Below are positions 36,890 through 45,669 of a stretch of 64,000 nt of DNA, in pieces. Origin of the DNA: Deltaproteobacteria bacterium (GTDB lineage: Bacteria; Myxococcota_A; UBA9160; UBA4427). Position numbers and translations under genes: made by a program. The DNA is taken from NCBI GenBank assembly GCA_029261855.1, contig JAJDAN010000024.1, positions 1-64,000 on the forward strand, written 5' to 3'. The notes under the pieces were generated by a model. The model ran no database searches, was not told the origin of the DNA, and saw only the letters and a program-made list of their open reading frames with translations. Positions within the stretch are counted from its first letter, which is position 1. Each line of letters starts with the position of its first letter.

Positions 36890-36911
36890 CCGGGACGGGA
36901 CGGGGAAAGAA

Positions 36912-38102
36912 GTGGCCAGAGTCGCCCTCTTCGCGCGGAAATTCAGCCAGTACTCGCAGACCTTCGTCTACGACGAAGTGCGCCACCACGCACGCTACGA
37001 CGTCGACGTGTTCTGCCTGCGCCGAGCCAACAGCGACCGGATCAAGTGGGATCCCGTCCACGTCGACTCGAGCCTCCTCTTTCGTGCGACCGCCTGGAGC
37101 CGGCGCTGGGATTCCCTCTTCCGATCACGCGACTATTCGCTGGTGCACGCGCACTTCGGGACCGGGGCCATCTATATGGCTCGCTACGCGGCTCGCTTCG
37201 ACCTGCCTCTGCTGGTGACCTTTCACGGCTGCGACGTCCCGCTGCTCTCGATCTACGACCGACGGATCCGCAGCCACCGACGCTATGCGCGCCACGCCCC
37301 GCGGATGCTCGATCAGATGGCACTGGGGATCTGCGCGTCAGGCGAGCTGAAGGAGATGCTCATCGAGTTCGGTGTCCCGGAGGACAAGCTCGTGGTGAAC
37401 CGGCTCGGAATCGATCTCGAGGCCTTTCCGCCCGGCGCCATCCGGAGAGACCCTCCGCAGGTGGCGATGATCGGCCGCTTCGTGCCCAAGAAGGGCTTCG
37501 AATACGGGCTTCGAGCCTTCGCCCAGGCGGTGGCCGTGCGGCCGATGCGGCTCGTGATCGCCGGGGCGGGAGACCTCGAGGGTCGCATCCGCGGGATGAT
37601 CTCGTCCCTGGGGATCGCGGAGCACGTGCACATGCCCGGGGTGCTCAGCCATGCCGAGGTCACAAAGCTGCTTCAGGAGAGTGACGTGCTGCTGTGCCCG
37701 AGCGTGGTCGCCGCCGACGGCAATCGCGAATCCGGGCTCATCGTCGCCAAGGAGGCGTCGGCCTGCGAAACCGTTCCGCTGGGAACCTGGCACGGCGGAC
37801 TTCCGGAAATCGTCGACGACGGGGTGACGGGGTTCCTGGTTCCGGAGCGGAACATCGGGGCGCTCGGCAAGCGGCTCCTCGAGCTCACGGCGAACCGCGA
37901 GCGGTGCCGCGAGATGGGGCGCGCCGCCCGTCGCAAGATGGAGCGCGAGTACGACCTGCGCGAGAGCGTGGCGGCCCTGGAGCTCCTATACGACCAGCAG
38001 ATCGCTCGCCATGCGGAGAGTCGACGAATGAACCCGGCCTCGCAGCTCGACAGCCGGGCCGGCCTCTCGACCCCCGTGCGGGCGAACTCGCCTTCCAACT
38101 AG
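36912..38102 (+). CDS. GT4-family glycosyltransferase
   Basis: A 396-residue GT-B glycosyltransferase. The N-terminal acceptor domain contains VHAHFGTGA and LLVTFHGCDVP. The donor domain has MIGRFVPKKGFEYGLRAF (about 180-197) and the EX7E motif in NRESGLIVAKEASA. Start GTG 36912 follows GGGGAAAGAA. It ends the phosphoglycan operon, before a convergent OsmC gene. Confidence 0.9.
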   Translation: MARVALFARKFSQYSQTFVYDEVRHHARYDVDVFCLRRANSDRIKWDPVHVDSSLLFRATAWSRRWDSLFRSRDYSLVHAHFGTGAIYMARYAARFDLPLLVTFHGCDVPLLSIYDRRIRSHRRYARHAPRMLDQMALGICASGELKEMLIEFGVPEDKLVVNRLGIDLEAFPPGAIRRDPPQVAMIGRFVPKKGFEYGLRAFAQAVAVRPMRLVIAGAGDLEGRIRGMISSLGIAEHVHMPGVLSHAEVTKLLQESDVLLCPSVVAADGNRESGLIVAKEASACETVPLGTWHGGLPEIVDDGVTGFLVPERNIGALGKRLLELTANRERCREMGRAARRKMEREYDLRESVAALELLYDQQIARHAESRRMNPASQLDSRAGLSTPVRANSPSN

Positions 38103-38131
38103 GACGCCTGCTGCGCGGCGCCCGGGTAAGA

Positions 38132-38545
38132 TCAGGCGCTTCTCCACGCGAACGCGATCTCTGTCTCGAGGTCGGGGTGGATACTGCGCATGACGGGACA
38201 GCCCTCGGCTGCCTCCTCGAGCCGCCGCCGCGCTGCGGGTTCGAAGCCACCCGGCAGATCGAAGTGCAGAACCAACCGGCCAACTCGACGCACCGGGTCG
38301 GCGACCATATGCTTCTCGACCCTCGCGTGGGCTCCGGTGAGGTCCCAACCCTCGCGCTGTGCCACGATGCCCATGGTCGTGAGCGCACAGGAGCCGAGCG
38401 CCGTAGCCAGCAGGTCCGTCGGGGAGAAGGACTCACCGCGGCCCTGATTGTCGACGGGGGCATCGGTCGCAAGCTCTGCCTGGGAGGGCGCATGTCGACA
38501 ACGGGTGCGCAGCTCGCCCTCGTAGTCCACGTCGATCTCGACCAT
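38132..38545 (-). CDS. OsmC-family protein
   Basis: A 137-residue OsmC/Ohr-fold protein. ATG 38545 is chosen because AAGGAGG sits seven bases upstream. The central helix has SFSPTDLLATALGSCALTTM, with the active-site Cys near residue 54. A second Cys lies in EGCPVMRSI, as in peroxidatic OsmC proteins. It likely reduces organic hydroperoxides. A 59-bp gap separates it from the divergent zinc-ribbon-like gene. Confidence 0.88.
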   Translation of the reverse strand: MVEIDVDYEGELRTRCRHAPSQAELATDAPVDNQGRGESFSPTDLLATALGSCALTTMGIVAQREGWDLTGAHARVEKHMVADPVRRVGRLVLHFDLPGGFEPAARRRLEEAAEGCPVMRSIHPDLETEIAFAWRSA

Positions 38546-38604
38546 CGTCGTTCCTCCTTTTTCGGGCCGGCCCGGTCCGCATCTTCTCGGGCCCCGAGCA
38601 TACG

Positions 38605-39177
38605 ATGAGCGAGATCGTCTGCCGCGTGTGCGCCGGGCCTTTCGACGGCGCCGTGCAGGCCTGGTGCCCCACCTGCCTGGCGACGCGCTGGTTCGAGACC
38701 CGCAATCTGATCCGGGCCAAGCACGACCCGGCGGTAGCACCCAATACCCTCGACACGTATCGGTCGATCATCACGCCCCGGCTCAAGGCCGACCTGCGCG
38801 AGACCCTGGAGGACGCCGCCGCCCGGGGAAGCTGGTTCTGGGACCGGGACTACGGGATGTGGGTGCACGTGACCGAACGACCGCTGGGGCGCGCCCCCGG
38901 CGTGGGCATCCCGGCTGGACGCGAGGATCCGGACCACGCCCTCGACTGCCTCTTCATCGCCGAGGCCGACTCGACGGAGGAGGCCCACGTCTTCGCGGCA
39001 GACTCCCAGCGTCACGCCGCTCAGATCCGGGCGGGGGTCTTCGAGCCCCTGGGGGCCTGCGGCCAGGCGGGCTGCGAGAACTTGCGGCGGCCCGGCGCCA
39101 CCCACTGCGCCTCACACGCCCGGGAGGCGGATCTCGGACCGGAAGGAGCGACGGAACCGGCTGTGCGCGGGCGGTGA
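38605..39177 (+). CDS. Hypothetical protein with Cys-rich ends
   Basis: A 190-residue soluble protein. The N-terminus has CRVC and CPTC (residues 6-9 and 21-24), a zinc-ribbon-like CxxC pair. A second cluster near the end (CGQAGC, then HCASH) could bind another metal. The middle is alpha-beta and contains WFWDRDYGMWVHV. No family is recognised. It is followed by a bidirectional terminator-like hairpin at 39300. Confidence 0.6.
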   Translation: MSEIVCRVCAGPFDGAVQAWCPTCLATRWFETRNLIRAKHDPAVAPNTLDTYRSIITPRLKADLRETLEDAAARGSWFWDRDYGMWVHVTERPLGRAPGVGIPAGREDPDHALDCLFIAEADSTEEAHVFAADSQRHAAQIRAGVFEPLGACGQAGCENLRRPGATHCASHAREADLGPEGATEPAVRGR

Positions 39178-39299
39178 CTCTAGAACCACTCCTTTGGCTA
39201 TCTCGTGGCGGGCTTCATCCACCCGCCGGAGCCGAAAAGGCGGCGAAGGCTGCATCACCTCCGCCGTCCCGGCTCCACGCGAACGAGGGCGCATGGAAC

Positions 39300-39326
39300 G
39301 GCCCGGTGGCGATTCGTCACCGGGCC
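39300..39326. terminator. Bidirectional hairpin terminator
   Basis: GGCCCGGTG, 9-nt loop, CACCGGGCC: a perfect 9-bp stem. It is followed by a weakly T-rich ACTCTTCGTT and placed between two convergent genes. The rest of 39178-39348 holds nothing recognisable. Confidence 0.7.
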
Positions 39327-39348
39327 ACTCTTCGTTCTGGGGCCCGGG

Positions 39349-39966
39349 TCAGTAGCGGTACTGCAGCCCGGCGGCGAAGGTCGCGAACTGCAGCTCGGAG
39401 ATGGGGCTCGCGGGGAACAGGTACGCGACCTCGAGGTCGAGCACCAGGCGATCGGTGAGGTAGAAGTCGACGCCGCCGCCCAGGCGCGCCACGAAACCCG
39501 AGTCTTCGCCCTGCTTCTCGTTGAACACGATGCCGCCGATGCCGGCCAGCCCGTAGGGCTGGATGCGGCCGAGCAACGGGTAGAGCTTCGCGTTGGCGGT
39601 CAGCGTCCAGCCGTCGAAACTGTCGTTCTGGCCCGCCAGGGCCCCGGCGCGGTCGCGGACTTCGAAGCCCCAGTAGTACTGGAACAGGACTTCGCCGGCG
39701 ACGTAGGGATTCACCCGGTAGCCGGCCCTCAGCTCGACGCCACCGCCGTCGTCGGCGGTGATGTCGGACTCGTTGCCGGGAACGTCGATCGCCGGGTCCT
39801 TGTCGAAGTTCTCGAGCGCGAACTGGGCACCCAGCCCGATGTAGAAGCCCTCGCGAGCGTACGGGTAGTAGCTGTCGTCCCACTCCGGCTGCTGCGGCTT
39901 CTGCTGGGCCGCAGCCGGCAGCGCAAGAATGGCGCCCAATACGAGCGCGGCGATCCGACCTGTCAT
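39349..39966 (-). CDS. Small outer-membrane beta-barrel protein
   Basis: A 205-residue OmpA/OmpW-like eight-stranded barrel. The signal peptide ends at AAAQ. Strands alternate in Gly and aromatic residues (GFYIGLGAQFALENF, GYRVNPYVAGEVLFQYYWG), and the protein ends in LQYRY with a terminal aromatic. The start at ATG 39966 gives the signal peptide directly. No specific function can be assigned. It is common as a stand-alone surface protein. Confidence 0.8.
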   Translation of the reverse strand: MTGRIAALVLGAILALPAAAQQKPQQPEWDDSYYPYAREGFYIGLGAQFALENFDKDPAIDVPGNESDITADDGGGVELRAGYRVNPYVAGEVLFQYYWGFEVRDRAGALAGQNDSFDGWTLTANAKLYPLLGRIQPYGLAGIGGIVFNEKQGEDSGFVARLGGGVDFYLTDRLVLDLEVAYLFPASPISELQFATFAAGLQYRY

Positions 39967-40041
39967 CGCTCGAGAACCCCCCGGCCTGGGGTTTACCACA
40001 GGCGTGTCACCCGGCACCGCAGAGGCGGGTCGAAACGCGGC

Positions 40042-42258
40042 TCAGCGCAGGCTGGGGACGTCGACACGCGCACCGCTGCGGACGTCCCGTTCCAGCACCG
40101 GGACGGGCACGACGCGCCCGCCGGCGGAGACCGCATAGCTCGGGTCCGCCTGCACGCCGGGCGGCGCACCGCGGTTCGCGTACGGCACCCGAATCTCGTA
40201 GCGACCGTCCGGACCCGCGGTCGCGCGGCTCTCGAAGCGGCCACGGCGCCCGCGATTGCTCGTGTACCCGAGCCGGGCGACGACGACGGCGCCCGGCGCG
40301 GCCTCGCCGACCAGGCGCGCGCCCGCGACGTGCTCGAAGACGCGGAATTCCGAACGACCGATGCCGGCCCAGATCGTGTCCAGGGGTGATTCGTACACCA
40401 ACCGGTGACGCGCGAGGCCCGGACTGTCGTCCTGGCTCAGCCGCTTGCGCATGGCCTGCCCGCGGAGGTGATCCGGAGGGACGTCTCCGAGGCTGCGGAC
40501 CAGCACGTAGCGAGCGCGCAGATCGTCGAGGATCTGCGACGCGTCGGCTTCGCGGCTGGCGAAGTAGGCGTTCGACCGTCTCAGGTTGTCGCCGCCCACG
40601 TCGTCTCCGAAGTTGCCCACGACCGTCGGACGGCGAGCGGCGTACTTGAGCAGGTGACCGTAGCCCCAGGGCGCCATCACCCCGTACGCGGGCTGGCTCG
40701 TTGGGTCGAGGGGGCCGCTGGTCGGTGGCGTGTTCTCGTTCAGCCAGAGAGCCGTGTCGAGCAGGACGCGCCGCGAGATCTCGGGCTTGGGGACGACCAT
40801 CGTCTCACCGCGCAGCCAGTGGACGAAGTTCTTCGCGGGCACGGCGTAGGCGGCCAGGGTCGGGGCGTACAAGCCGAGCGCCAGCACGATCACCCCGGCC
40901 TGGACGGTCCGCAGCGTCGCCGGGGAAGCGCCCACCCACCAGGCTGGAATGCGACGCACCGACGTGACCACCGCCCACGCCATGACCAGGGCGAAGACTG
41001 GCGACAGCGAATTGAAGAAGCGCCGCTGCAGCAGCGTCGCCATGCCCAGGGTGAGCGTCCATGCGACCAGCAAGCGGATCGCGGGCGCGTGCTCGAAGTC
41101 GCGCGAACGCCATGCCAGTGCAGCCAGCGCGACGGGGAGCAGATAGAGCAGCCGCGACAGGCGCAGCTCGGCGTTGTGTGGATCGATACCGGTCTCGGAA
41201 GCGAAAAGCGGTTTGGATTCGCGGACGAGACCCTGGAACACCTCGTCCCGGGTGAACCAGCGCCAGGCCTCTTCGACGCCGTTCGTCAGCTCCGGGATCG
41301 CCACGAGGCTGGCGCCGACGAGGGCCAGACCCGTCGCGAGCGCGACCGTCGCGCGGCGCCCGGGCGTCTCACCGAACCAACCACCGCGTGAGGCGAGCAT
41401 GCAGATCGCCGCCAACGCGATCAACACAGCGAACATCCAGGGCTGGAAGCGCGACAACACGGTGGGACTGAAGGCGCGCGCGCCGTCCCAGCCCGCGAAC
41501 CAACCCAGCGGCGCGACGACCAGCAGCGCGACGCCGGCGGACAGGGCGAGCATGCGCGCTCCCGACCGCGAAGCGGCGGCGCCGGGCCTCGCGAGCCAGG
41601 CAACCCCGACCCCCAGGACCACGACGCCCACGTGCAGCACCGTACCGGGCCAGATCGACAGACAAACGCCGCAAAGCAGACCGGTTGCGACGGCAGAGCC
41701 GCGCGCGTCCCCGCCGTCCGTCAAGCGGTCGACGAAATTCGCCGCCCAGGCGAGCAGCGACGTCGCCGCGAGCGCGACCGCCACGTGGTGATCGACGAAG
41801 CCGATCTGCGAGTACCAGAAATGCGCCGACAGGAAGCAGAGGCCGGTGGCCGCGACGACGGCGATCGTCCGGTCGAAGAGACGAAGCCCCAGCCGGTAGA
41901 CGACGACGACACACAGGGCACCGAGGATCGGCGGCAGGATCGCGGCCGCGCGCTCCGCTGCGAGCCAGCCCCCGACCGCGCCGAACGGCCACACGAACCA
42001 GGCCACCCCGGCGTCGAAGAGCGGGGGCCAGATCGGCATGCCACCGTGCGGAAAATTCAGGTACGGGTCGAAGGCCGGTGGCCAGCCCGCCGAAGTCGGG
42101 AGGGAGGCGAGCGCGATCTGCACGCGACGCATGTGGTACCACGCGTCCATCCCGAAGTAGACGACACGTCCCGGTTCGATCACCGTTGGCCACGGAAGCA
42201 GGCGAACCGCGAGGGCGAGCGCAAAGAGTCCAAGGGGTGTGAGAACGCGCGCCGCCAC
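40042..42258 (-). CDS. STT3/PglB-like oligosaccharyltransferase
   Basis: A 738-residue membrane protein with about thirteen helices and a C-terminal periplasmic domain. The first metal/acceptor motif is in FGMDAWYHMRR (about residue 30) and the second is GFVDHHV. In the periplasmic part the WWDYG acceptor motif is represented by APWGYGHLL, so its Asp is Gly. The family moves glycans from lipid carriers to proteins. The changed motif suggests another acceptor or altered sequon preference. Start GTG 42258 avoids antisense overlap with the divergent glycosyltransferase. Its extra C-terminal 110 residues look like a beta-sandwich. Confidence 0.8.
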   Translation of the reverse strand: MAARVLTPLGLFALALAVRLLPWPTVIEPGRVVYFGMDAWYHMRRVQIALASLPTSAGWPPAFDPYLNFPHGGMPIWPPLFDAGVAWFVWPFGAVGGWLAAERAAAILPPILGALCVVVVYRLGLRLFDRTIAVVAATGLCFLSAHFWYSQIGFVDHHVAVALAATSLLAWAANFVDRLTDGGDARGSAVATGLLCGVCLSIWPGTVLHVGVVVLGVGVAWLARPGAAASRSGARMLALSAGVALLVVAPLGWFAGWDGARAFSPTVLSRFQPWMFAVLIALAAICMLASRGGWFGETPGRRATVALATGLALVGASLVAIPELTNGVEEAWRWFTRDEVFQGLVRESKPLFASETGIDPHNAELRLSRLLYLLPVALAALAWRSRDFEHAPAIRLLVAWTLTLGMATLLQRRFFNSLSPVFALVMAWAVVTSVRRIPAWWVGASPATLRTVQAGVIVLALGLYAPTLAAYAVPAKNFVHWLRGETMVVPKPEISRRVLLDTALWLNENTPPTSGPLDPTSQPAYGVMAPWGYGHLLKYAARRPTVVGNFGDDVGGDNLRRSNAYFASREADASQILDDLRARYVLVRSLGDVPPDHLRGQAMRKRLSQDDSPGLARHRLVYESPLDTIWAGIGRSEFRVFEHVAGARLVGEAAPGAVVVARLGYTSNRGRRGRFESRATAGPDGRYEIRVPYANRGAPPGVQADPSYAVSAGGRVVPVPVLERDVRSGARVDVPSLR

Positions 42259-42313
42259 GCGCGGAGGATACTCTTCACTCGCTCTTTCGCGTATGGTTCG
42301 CGCTGGCTCCAGT

Positions 42314-43711
42314 ATGAACGCTCGCCTCGCGCATTCCTCCGGCTGGCTGCTCGCCGGCTTCCTGTTGCTCGCCGCGGGCCTGCGCATCCCCGGGCTCTTC
42401 ACGGACTTCTGGCTCGACGAGATCTGGACCCTGAAGATCGTCCTCGGGATGGATTCCGCCTGGGACGTCTTCACGACGGTCCGGCATTCGAACAACCACC
42501 ACCTGAATACCCTGTGGATCTACGCCCTCGGCCCGCTCGAAAGCTGGGTGCCCTACCGGCTGCCCGCGTTGCTGGCCGGGACGCTCAGCGTCGGCCTCGC
42601 CTGGCGGATCGGAGCCCGGGGCGGCCGCCTCGAGGCCTGCGTCGCGGCGGGCCTGTGCGCCACCTCGTACCTGCTGGTCCACTACTCGTCCGAAGCGCGC
42701 GGCTACGCGCTCGTGATCTTCTTCGCCCTGGCTTCCGTCGTCGTGCTGGAAGACTATCTGCGAACCCGCGGACGAACCCAGGCGGCGCTGTTCTGGCTGT
42801 GCGCGAGCGCGGGGTTCCTGTCCCACCTCATGTACATCCACGTCTTCGTAGCGGCCGGCGCATGGATGGCGGTCGCGCTGGCGCGCCCCGACTTCCGATT
42901 CCGGGCGTGGGCCGGGGACGGGTTGCGGCTCTTTGCGCTGCCGACCGCCTTGCTGATGTGCTTCTACTGGTTCGACATCCGGCTCACGAAGATCGGAGAC
43001 GGCCCGGAGCTCGACACCCTCGAGGTATTCGTTCGGGCCCTGTCCTATGCCCTCGGCGGCCCGCCGGCCGGGTGGCTCGCCGCCGCCGCCGCCGTCGCGA
43101 CGGTCCTGCTGTTCTCCGCGTCGGTCTTGTGGTGGCAGCTACAGCGGCGCGACGTCTGGATCTTCCTCGTCGTCGTGATCTTCGTGTCCCCGGCGGTCTC
43201 GTTCTGGCTGATGCGGCCCGAGGTCTTCTTCGTCCGCTACTTCCTCCTGAGCACCGTGTTCGGTCTGATCGCCCTGGCAGCTCCCCTCGCCCGCGCGCTC
43301 GCACGCGGAGGGCCCGTGCGCGGGATCGCGGTCGTGTTGCTGGCGGCCGTGACGATCGGCAACGGCATCCGCATCGCGAGCTTCTACGAGTACGGCCGGG
43401 GCGACTACCTCTCGACCCTGCGGTTGATCTCCGAGTCCGCGACCCTGCGGCTCCCGACCGCGGGCGGCGATCACCGCTTCCGAACCCACAACGTGATCCG
43501 CTTCTACAACCGCTACCTGCCGGAGGACCGGCGCATCGTCTATCGGGAACAGAGCGAGCACCCGGACTGGCTGCTGCTCCACCGGATCGGTCCGCTCGGA
43601 CGCTACGCGCCCGAGCTACACCGGGACGAGGTCAGCTACGAATTGGTGAAAGTGGCGCCCTATTCAGACTTGTCGGGCTGGCACTGGCTCGTCTACCGAC
43701 GCGAGCGCTGA
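42314..43711 (+). CDS. PMT_2/ArnT-like membrane glycosyltransferase
   Basis: A 465-residue polytopic protein of the lipid-phosphate-sugar-dependent glycosyltransferase family (GT39/GT83-like). The N-terminal periplasmic loop has the catalytic acidic site FWLDEIWT. The next loop is HSNNHHLNTL, and later VHYSSEARGY. About eleven helices and a C-terminal periplasmic tail follow. ATG 42314 (or 42293) starts it. It is divergent from the STT3-like gene with a 55-bp gap, so the two may cooperate in surface glycosylation. Confidence 0.8.
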   Translation: MNARLAHSSGWLLAGFLLLAAGLRIPGLFTDFWLDEIWTLKIVLGMDSAWDVFTTVRHSNNHHLNTLWIYALGPLESWVPYRLPALLAGTLSVGLAWRIGARGGRLEACVAAGLCATSYLLVHYSSEARGYALVIFFALASVVVLEDYLRTRGRTQAALFWLCASAGFLSHLMYIHVFVAAGAWMAVALARPDFRFRAWAGDGLRLFALPTALLMCFYWFDIRLTKIGDGPELDTLEVFVRALSYALGGPPAGWLAAAAAVATVLLFSASVLWWQLQRRDVWIFLVVVIFVSPAVSFWLMRPEVFFVRYFLLSTVFGLIALAAPLARALARGGPVRGIAVVLLAAVTIGNGIRIASFYEYGRGDYLSTLRLISESATLRLPTAGGDHRFRTHNVIRFYNRYLPEDRRIVYREQSEHPDWLLLHRIGPLGRYAPELHRDEVSYELVKVAPYSDLSGWHWLVYRRER

Positions 43712-43738
43712 GCGCGCTTCCAACTTCGAACGACGAAC

Positions 43739-44815
43739 TCAGGCCTCGTCGAAGTCGGCGACTCCGGTGTCTGAGTCTTCCATGGACTCGAGCACCGCGA
43801 GGTCGTCCCAGACGGGGATGCCCGCTTCCTTGTAGAGCACGCGGGTGCGGTCGGTGACGGCTCCCACCCGCACGAGGGCAGGCATCATCAGGTCCTTGAA
43901 CGAATGCAGTCGGTCCGGCGGAGCCGCCTGGCGGATGCCCGCGGCGCCGGCCTCCACCAGGGACTTGATGAAGTCCTGGGGATCGATGCCCACCGCGTCC
44001 AGCACCCGAATGAAGCCCGGGTCGGGCTTGCGAGGGCCGTCGCCTTCGGGTCCGCCCATCGACTCGGCCATCATCTTGATGACCTCGAAGGCGAACTGGG
44101 CGATGTCCTCCCGGTCGTCCGCGTGCATGGACGCGATCGCCTCTCCCACGTAGACGTTGCCGAAGGCTACGTGGCGCGACTCGTCTCGCAGCACGTTGTC
44201 GGTCAGATCGCGAAGCAGGCCGCAGGTCGTGTCCTTGCGCATGTTGTGGAACGCGGCGAGCGCCAGGCCCTCCACCACCATGTTCATGCCGATCGCGATC
44301 TTCACCCAGTGGTCGGCCTGCAGGGTCGCGTCGATGGTCTCCTTCAACCACGGCGAGATCGGGTAGACCTTCGCGAGCTTCTTGATGTAGCGGTCGTAGA
44401 CCTCGACGTGTCGCGCCTCGTCCATGGTCTGGGTCGCGGCGTAGAGCTTGCCCTCGTAGTCCGGGACCGCGTGGGTCAGAGCTGCCGCCGTCATCAGCGC
44501 ACCCTGCTCGCCGTGCAGGAACTGGGACAGCAGGTGCGCGGTCGACTCGGCGGTAAACTGCTCTTTCTGCGAGGGCGACAGCTTGGCGAGCACGGGGATC
44601 TTGTCGAACTCGAGGCGCTGCCCACCCACGAGGGGCTTCGACGGATCGATCTCGCGGCTCCAATCGATGTCGACGTCCGAGTCCCACATCATCCGCTTGG
44701 ACTTCGTGTAGAGGTTCTTGAGCTTGTCCATGTGGATCTCGTAATCGAACTGCCAGCACACCTCCATCGGCGTCTTGAGGATGTCGGTGGTTTCCCAGTT
44801 GGTGCTTCCGGCCAT
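43739..44815 (-). CDS. Ferritin-like diiron protein
   Basis: A 358-residue helical-bundle protein of the ferritin-like/R2-like superfamily. Diiron ligands are placed by FLHGEQGAL, DEARHVEVYDRY, VEGLALAAFHN and RDESRHVAFGN: two E and two ExxH helices in the right order. Related proteins include N-oxygenases (AurF type) and mycobacterial R2-like proteins, so an oxidative reaction is likely. The substrate is unknown. Two direct repeats with CCCTAGGG lie 35-63 bp before its start. Confidence 0.85.
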   Translation of the reverse strand: MAGSTNWETTDILKTPMEVCWQFDYEIHMDKLKNLYTKSKRMMWDSDVDIDWSREIDPSKPLVGGQRLEFDKIPVLAKLSPSQKEQFTAESTAHLLSQFLHGEQGALMTAAALTHAVPDYEGKLYAATQTMDEARHVEVYDRYIKKLAKVYPISPWLKETIDATLQADHWVKIAIGMNMVVEGLALAAFHNMRKDTTCGLLRDLTDNVLRDESRHVAFGNVYVGEAIASMHADDREDIAQFAFEVIKMMAESMGGPEGDGPRKPDPGFIRVLDAVGIDPQDFIKSLVEAGAAGIRQAAPPDRLHSFKDLMMPALVRVGAVTDRTRVLYKEAGIPVWDDLAVLESMEDSDTGVADFDEA

Positions 44816-44849
44816 GGACGGCTCCTGGAGTGCTTCGATTGGTGAACTA

Positions 44850-44878
44850 AAACCCTAGGGACCGAAACCCTAGGGACC
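44850..44878. promoter_or_regulatory. Paired 14-bp direct repeat with CCTAGG palindromes
   Basis: AAACCCTAGGGACC occurs at 44850-44863 and at 44865-44878, a 15-bp period. Each contains the 8-bp palindrome CCCTAGGG. It lies just upstream of the diiron gene and downstream of the lipoprotein gene on the same strand, so it is a candidate operator for the diiron gene. The binding protein is unknown. Confidence 0.6.
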
Positions 44879-44908
44879 ACGGCCGACTCGGGCCAGCCCC
44901 TGCGACGC

Positions 44909-45607
44909 TCATCGGCCGAGCGGGACTTCCTCCGCAACCCGCTGCGCCCCGAACTGGGCGAGCTCGGCGGCGGTCAGGAAGCGCGAGCCCCTGCCCGGGA
45001 GCCGCGCGCTATCGAAGACGTCCGAGGTGAGCGGAGCCTGGGTGTGGGCAAAGCGGCCGATCCACAGCTTGGTTCCCGAAGGCGCCGCATACAGGGCGAC
45101 CTCGAACTCGACACTCGCCGGGAACTCGGACCCGACGGCAGAGCCCACCCGCTCGCGGTAGCGACGGACCACTCCGAGCAGCACGGCATCGGCGCCGAAC
45201 TCGCTGGCGGCCAGCATCGCCGCCAGCTCAGGAGACTGTCCCGGGGTCAGCTGACCCTGAGCCTGGAACGCGGTCTTCACGTCGTTCTCGGGAATCACGG
45301 GGACGTAGGTTGCGAGGGCCTCGCTGACGAAGCGCGTCACGAGAGCCGCGGCCTCGGCGGGGCTCGTCCGCAGCCCTTCTTCCTCGACGACGACGTCGCC
45401 GCCCTTGTCGCCGACTCCCTCTCCGGCGACCGCCCCCGTCGAGCGCGCGAGGCGGTCCGCGGCCGTGAAGGGGACGACGGCGATCCGATCGATCCGCTCG
45501 ACCCGTTCGAACTGCCGCTTCTCGACGAAATCCGGAAACCAGGTCGAACAGCCCGGGACGAGCAAGGCGCTCGCGGTCAGCACGAGGAGGGCCCGGGTGG
45601 AGGTCAT
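44909..45607 (-). CDS. DUF799/GNA1162-like lipoprotein
   Basis: A 232-residue lipoprotein. The lipobox is LVPGC at about residue 20. The mature protein has an opening RIAVVPF strand typical of CsgG-related and DUF799 lipoproteins. It continues with helices, and a late EFGADAVLLGVVRRYRERVG block that matches that fold. Probably an outer-membrane subunit or assembly factor. It is divergent from another lipoprotein gene with a 62-bp gap. Confidence 0.7.
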   Translation of the reverse strand: MTSTRALLVLTASALLVPGCSTWFPDFVEKRQFERVERIDRIAVVPFTAADRLARSTGAVAGEGVGDKGGDVVVEEEGLRTSPAEAAALVTRFVSEALATYVPVIPENDVKTAFQAQGQLTPGQSPELAAMLAASEFGADAVLLGVVRRYRERVGSAVGSEFPASVEFEVALYAAPSGTKLWIGRFAHTQAPLTSDVFDSARLPGRGSRFLTAAELAQFGAQRVAEEVPLGR

Positions 45608-45669
45608 GTCCCCAGGCTAGCCGATCCGCCCGGCTCAACTCGCGAGCCGGAACGGCCGATCCAGACGCC

